From the NCBI GenBank assembly GCA_001910725.1, contig MJGA01000007.1, positions 434,001-498,000 of the forward strand: 64,000 nt of DNA, read 5' to 3'. This DNA is from Phanerodontia chrysosporium. Its lineage: Eukaryota > Basidiomycota > Agaricomycetes > Polyporales > Phanerochaetaceae. Below, in pieces: positions 48,461 through 61,006 of the stretch. The notes beneath the pieces are model-generated. The model worked only from the letters and a program-made list of their open reading frames with translations. It did not search any database and had not been told where the DNA came from. Every line of letters begins with the position of its first letter. Positions within the stretch are counted from its first letter, which is position 1. A program made the translations under genes and the position numbers.

Positions 48461-50663
48461 TCAACCCAATAGTCTTGCAGATGCTGCCAGCATCAACGAG
48501 AGTAACAGCCACGAGAACCGCGGAGCATTGGCACCGCTCGCAAGTCCTGTGACGGTCGCCGCGGGAGACCCCAGCGTCTGCGTCGGTGGGGTGCCTCCTG
48601 GCCGTTCATGGCCAGCGCGACGTCCGAGAGCTGCGCGAACCCTACCGCAGGCGGGTCCGCGCGGAACACGGAATACACGTTCTTCTGCGAGGGGTGTCAG
48701 AGACGCCAGCAATCACGAAAGGACCACGATGGACACACCAGAAACGTGTCGCCGACGATCCAGCTCGGCGAGCCCGACGAGACCATCGCGTTCGCGCCGC
48801 TGAGCTCGAAGAACGCGCCAACACACGTGTCGTCGTCGACCTGCAGCAGCCGGAAGTCCGCGGGCGCGACGGGCCACGAGACGCTGCTCGTGCCGAAGCG
48901 CAGCGAGAGCTGCACGTCCGTCGCACACGCTGCCAGGCGATGGTCAGCAGCCGTCACTCGAGGACGAAAGCGGGCGCACGCACGGAACATCCAGTAGCCC
49001 TCGTAGTTGCCGGTGCCTCGCGCGCTGCCTGGTATCGCGGCGTATATCTGCTGGATGGCATCGGCCGGCCCGCCGACGAGCGTCGTCCCCGTGTCGATGG
49101 CGGCGAGCGCGCCGTTGTCCGCGGACAGATCCAGCGCTGTGCCTTGAACGCTAACACCTGGGAAGGGATCTCAGTCCTGAATTCCGCCGGGCGAATCGGG
49201 AACACGCACCGGCCATCTCGATGGACCAGTAGCCCCGCGAGCCGTCGGGCACGGGCTGGTAGTCGACGTCGCCCGTGTAGAGGCTTGCGTTGAGCGCGCC
49301 GAGCGAGAACGACCCGCCGGGCTCGGCGCGCGCGCGCCGCTGTCGTTGACGAAGCGCGTGAGGTGGAACGCCATGAGCGGCGCGTCGAGCGTGCCCGCGC
49401 TGTCTGCGAGCGCGAGCCACAGCGGCGGTGCGTCGCTGCTCGCGATGCTCGTGAACGCGAGCCCGAGGAGCCCGGACACGGGCGTACTCAGCAGCGTCGG
49501 CGTTACGTTCGACACCACGCCTGTGCGGAGGCAGTCGTCAGCGGAGATGGAGCGAGCGGATGGGTGGAACGCACCGAAGACCTGGCCGGTCACCTCGAAG
49601 CCCGCGAACTGCACGGTGTCCTTCCCGAGCACCCCCTGCGCAGCACCGCTGCCGTACTTGATGCTGAATGAGGTGTTCATGGGGACGTAGGATGAGGACC
49701 CTGTCCGCGTGTGTGCGTGTTTGAACCGGCGAATGTACGAGTTCCGAGTACCAGGGCGACGTAGCCGCGCGGGCAGCGGCACATTGCCGAGTGCAAGTGG
49801 GACACGAGGTAGCAGTGAGGGGTGTACAGGGGCCGGGTTACCGGCGAAGCAGAATTTGGGTTCGAAGACAAAAGCGAAGTCGAGGCAGTGCAGCGAATAG
49901 GTGACGCCGTGGACATGGTCAGACGCCCGGAGGCATTCGAGCAAGCGGTAAACAATTGGCGGTGGAGACGAGGAAGATTGCAAATATTGGTGAAGAGATA
50001 GGAGCACAGAGCATCAGCAAAGAGTAGATACCACTCGATGAGGAGACGTACGGGTTGGATCAAATGTCACTGAGTCTTCGGGGAGGCTGCCCCGTGCATC
50101 TTCAGACGCGAGCCATAGGTCTCTGCAAATACCACAGAGACACTAGGTCAGAAGTGTTCCGTGCACAGCGGGGCTCAAATGAGGTCCTTACGCAGAGCCT
50201 GTATCTAGGATGACATCGAAGGACGTCGGAGGTGTCCCAATAGCGATGGACCCGAAGTAGCTGTAGAGTGGGTCATGTGCATAGGTGAGTACAGCAAGGA
50301 CATCAGGACACGAGGCCACGCGTACCTTGAGTCCGCGTTCTGGTTGCTGAGTCTGCGTATCAGGAGGCGCATGAGCGAGCGTTCTCGTAGGCGTTGAACT
50401 CAATGCCACACTCACAGGTTCGTACCGCTAGACCTCTTCCCGATTACCGTCTCGACGCCGAGGGAGTATTTGGCCTCAAGGTGAAGCCGCTGAGATACAG
50501 CCCAAGCTTCCCACTCGGACGCGTTCCGAACTGACACCGGGCGGCGGTGGAGGTCGATGTGTTTCCCAGGGATGTGAACGTTTGATGCAGGCAGCCCGTA
50601 GCACTGTACAAGATAGAAGCACAAGACGAGCAAAAGGGACATGTCCAGCGGTCCAAGAGACAT
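48461..50663 (-). CDS. Aspartic protease, family A1, with predicted GPI-anchor tail (two frame breaks)
   Basis: Starts at 50663 or more likely 50642 (MSLLLVLCFYLVQCYG, a signal peptide). A propeptide is followed by YFGSIAIGTPPTSFDVILDT (first catalytic Asp, split by an intron before DLWLAS). After it come SFSIKYGSGAAQGVLGKDTV, SGLLGLAFTSIAS, SLGALNASLYTGDVDYQPV, and the second catalytic site AIDTGTTLVGG. The C-terminus has SWIVGDTFL, KNVYSVFRADPPAVGFAQL, then a Ser/Thr/Ala spacer and a hydrophobic end (PRFSWLLLSLMLAASARLLG, TGA 48461-48463), the layout of a GPI-attachment signal. Two 1-nt frame changes occur, one in a GC-dinucleotide run (49326-49339) and one in GGGG 48588-48591. Both neighbours are clearly conserved, so assembly indels are suspected. 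Distinct from the 0.4-kb protease, which lacks the anchor tail. Confidence 0.8.
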
Positions 50664-52329
50664 AGTACTGGGTGGGTCGATGTTCGAGACGGAGCAGTCG
50701 TTGTCGCCCGGGCGTCGACGGCGTCACAGCGCTGTCGCGAAGGGCTTGACCTAGCAAGTCCAAGGGCAAACAAGTCCGACGAGCCCGTTACACCTGAAAA
50801 GACTGAGTCAGTACTCCGCAGCGCGTGCGCGGGATATGACGTTATGAGGCCGCGGCCGACAGCTGACGCACCGTCCGTTGCAATCCCCGAGTGTCACGTC
50901 GACCTCGGCGCCGTCTCGTAGCTGAACGCCTCGCTGCAGAATCTAGGCAGCACGAAGGCGAGAAGCAAAAGGCGGCGACGGCCTGCGCAGCCCCGCGCTC
51001 TCGATTGCAAACATTCGAATCGGTGCCAAGCACATCGTTTACGCATAATGAACTGATATGAAACGCGGACTGGGTCAGGAACGCCGTCGGTTTTGGCGAG
51101 AAGATACACAAAAAGTGAGGACCTGTCCACCATCCTGCGACCTAGCACTCGTATGTCGGTGCCCATAGCTGCAAGCTGCCTGCTGGAGATGCTGAGAGTG
51201 TGTGAGGAGACCCATCTGTCGGCGATTGCAACCCGCCCGCTTCAATTCACCCTAACGGATCAAAAGAAACTCTCCATATACAGCTTATTTCTGACCCCAA
51301 AGCATTATTTTCTACCACATTACAAACATATTTGGAAGCAGTCTTGGGTCAAATGAACGGGGTTCTCGGCACCTACCTTATCCGAGCAAGAGTGCCTGGA
51401 CTAGAAACTGCTTAAGTAAACACTCGACGGACTGGAGCAGCCCAAAGGCAACTGGGGAGATGTCTACCACCACTGGCGATTCTCCCGCAGAAAATACAGT
51501 ACGTATTTACCGAGATGAAATGTTGCAATACGTGTGCATCTACCTAACCGACTATTCCTGAACAGCAGTGACAACGTGATGCATCTGCGAGGCGACGAGC
51601 GCGCAGTTTCGTACGTGGCGTCTAGGTGTACTCGGTCGTGTCCAGGGAAGACAAGCAGTAGCGTGCTAGGAAACGTGGCACGGCTCTCCAGGGGCAGTAC
51701 AATGCGCGCAGCTGGCCAAGATGAGTGACTCGACGGCGTTCCTGCGCGGAGCGTCAGCTGAGTGGCGGTCGCGGAGCATCCAGGGGACGGCTGGCACGCG
51801 AGTACGACCGCCGTCTTCGATGCTGTCCCTACGATCGGAGGCTATCGAGATCCCGTGAGCAGGACGTCGCCCGTGCAGCGCTGTCAGCGTGCAGCAGAGC
51901 CACGCTGCCCTCGGTCGACACGCCGGTGGCAAGTGCTAGACACTGTGCGTGTACGATCAGTGCGGAGGAGAACAGACGCAGATCTGGACAGCGGGCGGCC
52001 GCGAAAACGATCCTCACATCGTCGGGATGCTAGCGCGACTGCTAGTTCCCGCGTGTGGCAAGCACGTCAAAACGCATCCAGCAAGCGAAAAACATCCCGC
52101 ATCTCCGCGGGGGATCGTGAGCTGCTATGTCAGAATCGCAAAAACATACCAAGTGCCGGAAAATTTCTGACATCGGAGGGGCATCGCGGAGCAAGGAGCA
52201 CACTCGAGCTAGAAGGACTCGTTAATCGGAACGACAAACGGACTGCGCCGATCAAGGCTGAACGAACAGGGCTGAGCTGGGAGTTGCGCGTGAGACGCGA
52301 CAGTGCATGCGGGGATAAGGGGATGGTAG
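50664..52329. other. Intergenic, 1.7 kb, no gene called
   Basis: Contains GC-rich open frames on both strands (one over 300 codons from 51762) that overlap the rhomboid gene antisense and carry no motif or plausible composition. No inverted repeats or RNA genes seen. Confidence 0.45.
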
Positions 52330-53935
52330 CTATTTGTTCGCGGCGCGCACGGCCCTCTGTGCCACATCGACATGCGTGGCGCGGAGGACGTTCCACATCT
52401 CCGGACCGTAGTTGTAGTACCACGCGCCGAAGGCGGCGCCACCGAGATGTGCCCAGTGGTCGAAGAACCTGCACAAGGGGGCGCAGTGATTCAATACGAT
52501 GCTCTGCGGTGGAGCCGGAACGCGCAGCAACATACCTCCAACCCCGGATCGCACCGATGACATCCAGCATGACGAGTCCTCCGACACCCCACTGGATCGG
52601 TATGGGGAAGGACGGCGGTATCATGAGGGCGATCTCCGTGTGTGGGAAGGCGAGGGCGGTGAGGGACACCGTGGCGTAGATCGCGCCAGAAGCTCCGAGC
52701 GACGGAAGAATGGTCTTCTCCGTGGTCTCTGTAACAGCCTCCGCTGTCTTCGCCACCGCCGCGGCGTCCGCTGGTTTCGCTCTCGAAGACAGGCGGGCGA
52801 CCATCCTGGGGTATACGAATTTGGAGGCCATAACGTGCGATGCCATCCCAGAGAACAGTCCGGCTACACGCGGACCAGTCAGGAATATAGTTCAACCAGC
52901 TCGATAGTCGGTGATTCGCACCAGACATGTAGAAGGCTAGTAGATGCCATGTTACATCGGCTTCCTGCAAGCCGTGCGGATTCTTCGCTTGCTCCTTCGT
53001 GAGATGCACTGAAGCCGCACTGCCTGTAATAAGAGAGCCATCAGGCTTTGTAAAGTGTTGAAATTTCTGGTGGCTTACCGAAGCTAGCTAGCGCCATGCA
53101 ATTGAACAACAAGTGCAGGAAGCTCCTGTGACTAGCAGGGACGCGCAGTATAAGATGATGGGCAAATAGTTGACCCGAATCGCGCCCACCTGAACATGCT
53201 AGTAAGGAGCGTGTAGGACATCCCAGACAGCGGGTTGTGCGTAAAGTGCTTCATCATGAAGGGTCTGAACTTTGGAACCTGCCACGCCGCCCACACGAGC
53301 GTGTTAACAGCTCCAATTGCCCAGCACGTTCTTTTGCCGTCTCCCGCATCGAGAATAGGCTGGAACACTTGAATGTAGGACCACACAGCGAGACCACGCA
53401 TAGTCTGAGACCAGCCCTCGGTCATATCCTTTAGACTCTGGAGACCGGCTTGGAGTTTCTACGACAACATGAGCCTGACTAGCACTGAGGGAAAGCTGGT
53501 AAACACGCACCTTCCCTAGTTCTAATCGCCTAGCCCTGCGAAGCTCTTCACTCGTAGGCTCCCTCACTTTCCAGATGAGCGAAGCCTCGGAGAGCTTCCT
53601 TGCCCACTTTGCGGTCTCAACATTGCACTGCTCCGCCGCTATGGTGTAGATGGCAAACGAGCCGACCAAGAATACCTAGAGCCTTGTCAACTCGCACCGC
53701 CATGCCGAATAACTCTGTCACGCACTATAATCTGGGTCCTCACCGCCGGAGTCTTGATCTCCTTAGCGAACGACTTGGGTGCCGCAGTACGCGCGACCTG
53801 CTCCCGGAACGACGGGATTTCTCTCGCTGTGCCCTTGAAGATGCGCGGCAGCCGGTGATTAGGAGTAAACGAAAAGTGGCGAGCGAGGCATGGCTGGAGA
53901 TATCGGACGGATGGTGAGCGCAGAGTCCAAAGCAT
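52330..53935 (-). CDS. Mitochondrial rhomboid protease, Pcp1/Rbd1 type
   Basis: Intramembrane serine protease of the inner mitochondrial membrane (PARL family), which processes Mgm1 and Ccp1 in yeast. Start MLWTLRSPSVRYLQPCLARH at 53935 looks like a presequence. Then VFLVGSFAIYTIAAEQCN, a linker helix, INTLVWAAWQVP-type VNTLVWAAWQVPKFRPFM, HFTHNPLSGMSYTLLTSMF, SHRSFLHLLFNCMALASFG (conserved His/Asn region) and LFSGMASHVMASKF. The catalytic serine is in LGASGAIYATVSLTALAF and the catalytic histidine in FFDHWAHLGGAAFGAWYYNY. It ends QRAVRAANK, TAG at 52330-52332. At least five introns. Shares a 220-bp divergent promoter with the methyltransferase gene. Confidence 0.92.
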
Positions 53936-54155
53936 GACGCCGCGGGTTCGGCATGCACGCCGCGGCCAGCCCGACCATGGCATGCACAGGCGCCCGTGGT
54001 GGACAATCTTTCGCCGACGCGCGCTTCCCGTCCTCGAGGTCGGAAAGCGCGGCGAGCACGTCGCCCTAACCCTCGAGGTAAGAGGATACGATGCTCTGCA
54101 GGTAGACTGTGCGTGACTCTGAAATGCAGTGTCGGCCACCAAGAGCACCCGTGCG
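53936..54155. promoter_or_regulatory. Divergent promoter between PCP1 and the methyltransferase gene
   Basis: A 220-bp interval between two divergent start codons. No specific element recognised. Confidence 0.5.
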
Positions 54156-55563
54156 ATGTTCTTCTACATCTCTTTCCTCAGGCCTCCGCCGTACCAGGTC
54201 TCTCCGGGCGTACCGGTGGCGATCACACCCCAGGTCGCCAACGACCTCCGCACGGAGCTGTACACAGAGCCTCAGGACATCTACTACAGCTGGCTACCAG
54301 TGACCTCTCCTGGTGCTGTCTCACAGCACCCAATAAGCATACCGAAGCCTGTCAAGCTCACCACTTGGCGGGAGGCAAATGCCTACCGCGAAGTATCCGT
54401 GCCTCCGCCGCAGGGCGGACGTGACGGCCAGACTTACCGGCTGGTTCTGACTGCACACAACCAGGGATACCCGTATATTGTCAACCTAGCCTCGGCCGCC
54501 ACAGGCGAGCGGCCGCTCCCCGTGCTGTCCATGCCCATAACCTTCAGCTCGCGGCGTGGTCCGGTCCGGCAAAGCAGGAGCGCGTCGAACGCGTCTACCG
54601 ACTCTGCACAGACACAGGCGAGCAGATGTTTTTGTCCGTCAAGGAGCAGACTTCGTTCGACTTGGACAAGGTAAGTCGTCGCTCCCTGTGACGCCCCCGC
54701 TTAGGTTCACGAGCCTCAGAAAGTCTGGGACAGTGGCATAGGCCTCAGCTCGTGGGTTACAAGTCTCATCCAGGGGACGATTGACACAAGTGGCTCTCCG
54801 CTTGTTTCGGAGCTTCGCGCTGCTTTGGTCGCACAGGAATGCAAGCTCATCGAACTCGGTGAGTTCAAAGGCCCGAACGCTGCCGCACCCGCCTCTGATC
54901 GTGGTTACCACAGGTGCGGGTACAGGAATCGTGTCGCTAGCGATTGGTGCCCTGCGCTCTTGTCGACAAGGTGCCGAGCCCAGGGGCTGCATCATCACCA
55001 CCGACCTCGGTGCGGCCCGCCGTTTCCATTGCTGCCCGCCCCCTGGACTGACCATATCCCGCAGCATCAGCGATGCCTCTGCTGGAGGAGAACATTGCCG
55101 CGAACAAAGCGTTGTTTCGCAGCGCCACCGCCACTCCGGAAGCGATCGTGCTCGACTGGGACGAACAAGACCTGCCTCCCCGGGTCGCGTCGACAGGCAC
55201 GGGCTTTGACGTGATACTGTGCGTGCTTCCCTGCGCCTGTTGGCAACGCCACGCTTACCCGCCTGCCGCCCTGGCAGCATGGCCGACGTCACCTACAACA
55301 CCGCGTCCTTCCCCGCGCTCGTGCGCACGCTCGCCGCGCTGCTCGCGATCGGCGATCCCGCGCCCACCCGCGCGCCGCCGCTCGTGCTCCTGGGATACAA
55401 GGAGCGCGATCCCGCCGAGCGCACGCTCTGGGACCTCGCAGCCGCGATCGGCATTGCGTTCGAGCGCGTCGGCGAGCGCGCGGGCGCAGGCGGTGCGCCC
55501 GTCGAGGTCTGGCTTGCCCGCGCGCGCGGCGGCGGGTCACCGAAACCATGCGGCGAAGACTAA
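54156..55563 (+). CDS. METTL21-like protein methyltransferase
   Basis: Start MFFYISFLRPPPYQVSPG at 54156. The middle part has VYRLCTDTGEQMFLSVKEQT and then, after an intron, KVWDSGIGLSSWVT (the WDsg.vLa-type element of METTL21/lysine methyltransferases). Motif I is split by an intron, LIELG joined to AGTGIVSLAIGAL. IITTDL follows, then MPLLEENIAANK (the conserved post-I region), EAIVLDWDEQDLP, FDVIL joined to MADVTYNTASFPALVRTL, LLGYKERDPAERTLWDLA, and a C-terminal strand PVEVWLARA. It ends at 55563. Likely a class I SAM-dependent protein-lysine methyltransferase; substrate unknown. The start follows directly on the shared promoter with PCP1. Confidence 0.75.
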
Positions 55564-56962
55564 GGTTTCCCGCCCGCGGTGCTGCGGGCGCGCGGGCACC
55601 CGCCGTCGCGGAACGTGATATCGACTAAGATAGACTTGTGTCCTTGTCCCGATTCCGAAAATCATCTATCGCGTGGCGCGCCCTCGCGAGTCGCCCGCCT
55701 TGTTCTCGGGCGCTTCCGTCGGACTTGTCGCGGCCCCAGCGACCTCAGTTGGGACAGATCGCTTCAACTGCCTCAGAGCTGTCGCGGATGATCACCAACT
55801 CCATTCGTACGGGGCGGGAAGAACGAGGGTTGTATTGACAGACATGGGCGTGAATCTCAGTTGCCATCCATTTAGCCTGAGACATATGTGGGTCGCAGTT
55901 CAAGGCCTCTTGACATTAGCCCTTATCCGGATGGCATTGGGTAGCTCAAACACATCCGCACCGGCTGGACTGACAGGTACTCTTGCGAATGCGGTCGTTA
56001 AGGCATCAGTATATTACTCGGACGCGCTGTGCACAGGAACCAATGTAGAACCTTGTCCAGCGTCTGCAGGGAGGGCAATCGGGCTTTCACGTATTATTAC
56101 GTCTTCTCTTCGATTCAACAGAATCAAACGAGGCGAAACAGGTGTAAATTACAGAGCCGGCGTACCACAGTAAATGATGCGGGCCGGCCGAGAGCTTCGT
56201 TAGATGACCTCCATAAGCGCCATCGTGGCACCGCCAGTGGCACTGCCGAACAAAACTCGAGGCCTGTTGCAACGAGGCCCGTACTGCTGAACTAGTCCAG
56301 GGACATAACCAGACGGATTCTGCGAAGCCAAGCAGGAGTCTGGAGGTCCGATTGTACGCGGCTGGTAGGTCGAGTCGCGGGCTCATGACGGTTCCGGCTG
56401 GTGCCAAAGGCTGCGACACGGTCGAGGCATCACGTCCACAGGAAAGTCCGGTCGTCGTTGATGGGTCCCATCTGCGTGGTCAAGGCTTGTAGTAGGCATC
56501 ACTGGTGGACCTCAGGGCGTCCCAGAGGCGATAATCAGATCGCACGGTGCCTCAACCCACAGAAGAGCCCGCTTGCGGACGCGGTTGTATGCAGGGCCGT
56601 GCCGCATCGCCGGCGATATTCTGCGGAGAGCGCGCCCTCGCTGGGTTGCCTCGACTTCGATAGAAGGCGATTCGCGTCCTCGCGGGGCGCATCGTCGATT
56701 TCGGAGAAGCTGAGTCCGACCTGCCCATCGCAGACTACTCCGATGCTGCCAACATTGGATGCGAGCCGAGCCGTCCACCCGCCTGTGCTGTGGCGCGCCG
56801 ATGTCCTGGTATTCCCCCACTCGTGTACGCTCTCCTTGGAGACACCGCCCTGTCAGAGAGCGTTTCCGGGGGTATATCAGCCAGGCGGCGGGTGCTGAGG
56901 ACGAGAAAGTCAGCATCCAGCCCTCCCGAGCCTCGACACCTACATCCCTACGCTTCAGCATA
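55564..56962. other. Intergenic, 1.4 kb, no gene called
   Basis: Mixed GC-rich and normal sequence. Open frames up to 166 codons show no motif, splice logic or coding bias. Confidence 0.4.
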
Positions 56963-57170
56963 ATGTGCGGCTACGTTACTCTTCACCAGGTCTACCTCTG
57001 TGGACACGTCGTCACTAGCCCTAGGCAGTGGGTGAGCAAAGAAGCCTTAGAAAACGCATTTCGTGTTTGACCAACCGTTGTAGATGCGCTGCAATAATCC
57101 TTACTGCCGTAGCAGCCCGAAGCATATCGCTGGCCCGCACGACTGCGACAGGACCTGCAAGTCTACGTGA
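56963..57170 (+). CDS. Small Cys/His-rich protein, 51 residues, two exons
   Basis: Exon 1 is 56963-57031 (MCGYVTLHQVYLCGHVV then TSPRQW), the intron 57032-57083 is a normal 52-nt GT-AG, and exon 2 is 57084-57170 (MRCNNPYCRSSPKHIAG then PHDCDRTCKST, TGA). Cys and His are spaced as CxH in the first exon and CNxxxC, H, H, C, C in the second, which suggests a compact zinc-binding fold. There is no signal peptide, so it is probably intracellular. I know of similar very short CxH/CN-type proteins in agaricomycete genomes but cannot name a characterised family. Both exons are in phase without a stop, which is unlikely by chance given the ordered Cys/His pattern. Confidence 0.6.
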
Positions 57171-58060
57171 GCGCTTCGACGACTCCATGAGCTCTGAAAT
57201 CTGACGAGCAGTAGTCCTGACCAAGATAGCCAAGCTCAGACTCAAGTTGGGGGGAGATGTGGCAACTGCTGAACAAGCAGCATACACCTATCATCCGCGA
57301 ACGGTTATATTTCTTGTGTATCCATAGGCCCTTCCAGGTTATCTCTGTCGCCACGGACGATCTTTTCTTCTGTCAGTTGATCTTGTCTAATATTTCTTGT
57401 AGCATACCTGTGTAGATATAACTGTAGAGTAGTTGCATAGTATAGTACCTACGAAGCTGATCGCATAGCCTGTATATTGGACTCACCTGTCTTGAATGTA
57501 CCATACGCGTTTTCTACCACCCTACAGCCGAAGTTTCAGGCTGCTGTCGCAGTTAAATGAGCCAACAAGAGCAGTTATCAAATCAAAGCGACATACCGCG
57601 TCAGCCGTGTAATGTGCCGTCATACTCGCTCACGATGGAAACTAATGGCGAGGCGCACATTAGCTGTCATGTCTCGAGGCTACTCACTGTATAGCTTTGG
57701 AGCACGAACAGGACTAGTGCGCAACATATGACCAAGTTGTCATATCCCCGCCGGAGGGTGTAATATGCCGACGATGGGGCGGGTTGTACCCACCAAGTAG
57801 AAGTAGGGTACGGCTGTACCACGTAAGCATCTCTTCAGGTCCAAACTTGTGCATTTTACGAAGTTTCGAGCTGAAACTATCGTCGCATGGAGAGTGTCGA
57901 CTTCCAACGAGCTCTGGAGGGTCGCGCGGGTCCGTGACAAGGTCACTGGATAAACCACGTGATGTGTCACGAGCGCCCTGGCCCGCGGAGGCGGGACGTG
58001 ACATGGCCCTCGGGTTGGTCTCTTGTATTCGCGCACTTTGACTGCTATTCTCCCCCAACG
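57171..58060. other. Intergenic
   Basis: Downstream of the small protein gene and upstream of NUP85. AT-richer than its surroundings, nothing recognised. Confidence 0.45.
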
Positions 58061-60780
58061 ATGCCCAATTATGCCTCGGTGAACGTGGATCCGCCGCTTT
58101 TTGAGCAAGGAAGTGCGGACTCCTTCAGAGACTCGGGCAGAACGCTTAGTCTAGCCTTCTCGCCACGAGACGACTCTGTCGCGGTATTCCCCACAAGCAA
58201 TGTACGGCCCATCCCCGACGCGCTGCAATTTCGAGTACTCTAACTTTCGGAAGACAGAGCCACATCTATTGAAAGCGACATACCCCAAGTCTCAGCCCGT
58301 CTACTTCGCGCTGGACAAGAACCCACCACTTTCGGAGCGTAGGACTGTATGTACGCGGCCACCGGTGGTTCCACTCGGCTGAACGCGTTCTCCCAGTTCA
58401 TATCCGATGTCTCCATTATCTTCGCTGCGGTGCAGCACCTAGTCAGTCAGAAGACGCCAGGAAAACTCGGAAGGTGTGTTATTGCCGCGTTTCATGTGGC
58501 TTTCCTGACCTGTGGCAATGTAGAGAAGACGACGACTTCCTGCAAAAGCTACGCAAACTGGCGATAGACTATGACAATTTCTGCAAAGAATGTTGGGCGT
58601 ATTGCTCGGTGAGTGAAAATGAAGCCGGTTCTGTGTTACGTTCCTGATGGTTTATCTCAAGCGCGAACTGCCTCAACCCGAACCTCTGCAGTACGACGCA
58701 GACCACTATCGTCAGTTGGCAACATGCTGGTCATTATTTACGGTACTCTATATTCCTGAAGTTGGGATGGAGGAGGCACCGTGTGGCGATGACCTCATGG
58801 AATGGTTGAACATCAACTACATTGAGCCGTCTACTGAAGAAGGCGACCATCTCAGCAAGTTGGACAAACCTTGGGAGGACGAGATGTTTTGGCCATACCT
58901 GACACGGTGCGCCATCTGTGTACTACGTCTCAGTGAAGTGCTAACCTCATCTGCTTCATGAAGAGCCACTCTTCGTGGACTTTCAAAAGCGACCGCGTTC
59001 TTCCTAGACGTCCTGGCACAAAGTCACCCATCAGATTATCTGCAGCGCATGGCACAACGCCTGTCGCCACTTTTGACCAATCTGCCTCGCCTCAACCAAT
59101 TCAACGCGGAAAAGGACTTTGCCTTGGCAGCAAGACGGTGGAAGGACAAGGTTAAGACTCTCCGTATCGAGCTTGATCGTGTCCCTGAAGATGCTCGAGA
59201 TGATGGCTTCGACAACTGGTGGGACCGTCTCAGCGATATCGTCGGTGTGCTCGAGGGCCGTGCGGAAGTGCTCAAACGGGTTTGCGCAGAATTGGGCGCC
59301 GATTGGAAAGAGGTTTGCATAGCTTGGGCGATTTTCGTGGACCCTCGACTACGAAGACACGAGCTCCCGTCAGTATCATATTCCCATGTTGAGGCAACAT
59401 TGTTCTCATTACCCAACAGAGACATTGTTGTCGACATTCTGGACGAGATACCGCCAGACCCGACCAACCTGGAGGATTCGATACACTCCGCTTTGTTTCT
59501 GGGCAAACCCCAACAAGCGTTGAGCCAGGCACACCAACTTGATTCATGGCTGTCGGCGCACCTAGCTGATGTCATGGAAGCCATCCATTTGATAGACAGT
59601 GATGTGTTTGAGTGAGTGGCATCGCATACCGTTACTGCAGGCAGTTGATGGGATTTTGGCTTCAGCTCCGGACTGACCCTCCGACAATGGTATATCTTGG
59701 ATTACGCGCAATATCTTCAGACAGATCCGGGGCTTTGGCGTTTGACAGTGGATTACCTCTGTAGCTGCGGCGATATCGGCAAAGAGATGGCAGATGAGGT
59801 ACTCGTGCGCGTGCCATTGCAACTGCACCGCCTTGCTCGCAGAGCCGAAGACATGGATGGGGACGACAACGCCAAGATCCGCGCGGGAGACCTCGCAGGC
59901 GTGCTCAAGGACGTGAACACGTCGTGCTACGAGCATCAACGCGAAGGCGCACGGCGGGCAGTCTGCAGGGTAAGTACAAGGCGCGTGCCGCACTGCAGAG
60001 ATCTGTGCTCATACACCCGCAGATCGCCGCGCGTGCGTTCCTTGATCAAAAGGAATTCGGGCTCGCGGTGGCGTACGCGACGTCCGCTGAAGACTGGCCG
60101 GGGCTTGGGCGCGTCGTCGACTGCGTACTCGAGGAGTACTTTGCACAAGGTACGTCTCCATGGCGCCACCCACCTTGGCCGCCGCTCACAAACGATGTCT
60201 AGACCCCGCGGGCTTTGCACGTCTCGTCGCCAACATTGCGCCGTCGCTGCACACGCTCCGCGCGCAGCAGGAATCGATCGCAAGCGGCGTGTTCGTCTAC
60301 CGGCTCATGTTCGCCGTGCGCCTCGCCGAGTTCCACCAGCGGCGGCTCAACGGCGAGCTGCACGAGGCCGCGTTCGACGTCGTCGCGATGCTCCGCGACG
60401 ACATTGCACCCAAGGCGTGGTGGGCCGTCGTCCTCTCCGAGGCGGTCGAGCTCCTGCAGAACGGTGCGTGCCCTTTGTTTCCGTTTCCCTGCGAGACAAC
60501 CTCTGCTCACAACTACCCCTGTTTCGATCGTCCAGACGAGCTATTGTTCTCGAGCGAAGACGCGTGTATCCTTCTGCGCCGCCTCGAAGAGGTCTGCACC
60601 AGGTCCGCGCAGGGCGCCGGCCCGGATTACCTCGCTGTGCTCGCGCGTACGACCAAGAGCAAGGACGAAAAAGGCGCACTGCAGCGCTTGCAAATTGTCC
60701 GCCTTGCGCTTGCAAAGTACTACGCGCGCTGCGGTGTCATCGGTGTCGGGGGCCGCATTGAAACCAACTCTGTGTACTAG
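58061..60780 (+). CDS. Nuclear pore complex subunit Nup85
   Basis: Component of the Nup84/Y-complex scaffold of the nuclear pore. Start MPNYASVNVDPPLFEQG at 58061. Blocks in order: SLAFSPRDDSVAVFPTSN, FRKTEPHLLKATYPKS, VSIIFAAVQHLVSQKTPGKL, REDDDFLQKLRKLAIDYDN, YRQLATCWSLFTVLYIPEVG, MEWLNINYIEPS, then FNAEKDFALAARRWKDKVK, RVCAELGADWKEVCIAW and LLFLGKPQQALSQ-type HSALFLGKPQQALSQAHQLD. Next are DSWLSAHLADVMEAI, WYILDYAQYLQTDPGLWRL and IAARAFLDQKEFGLAVAYAT. The last exons run to GGRIETNSVY, TAG 60778-60780. About ten introns. Near 58222 the frame changes by one between VRPIPDA and NFEYSNFRK; either a very short 34-nt intron or another assembly indel explains it. Confidence 0.85.
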
Positions 60781-61006
60781 ATGCTACGCTCGCAACCTTG
60801 TTCTCGCTATGTCGTGCCAGCATCAATGCATCTGTTTGTTGTACACTGGAACACAGGATGAAATTCTGGGCAATTCCATACACTGCCTACAAACCCCGAC
60901 TTCGAGTCAACCATCCAACTCGTCTTCATCTTCGTCGTCGAATACTATGAAACGCTTTCCATCATTCCGCTGCAGACAGAGTTAGAATTTCGGGGATTAT
61001 GCGCCG

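Noticed and set aside
51762..52679. Plus-strand open frame of about 305 codons
   Set aside because: Overlaps the rhomboid gene antisense, is Arg/Ser-rich throughout and has no recognisable motif.
59697..60761. Plus-strand open frame of about 354 codons within NUP85
   Set aside because: Its first third is a genuine NUP85 exon; the rest reads through introns and a wrong frame.
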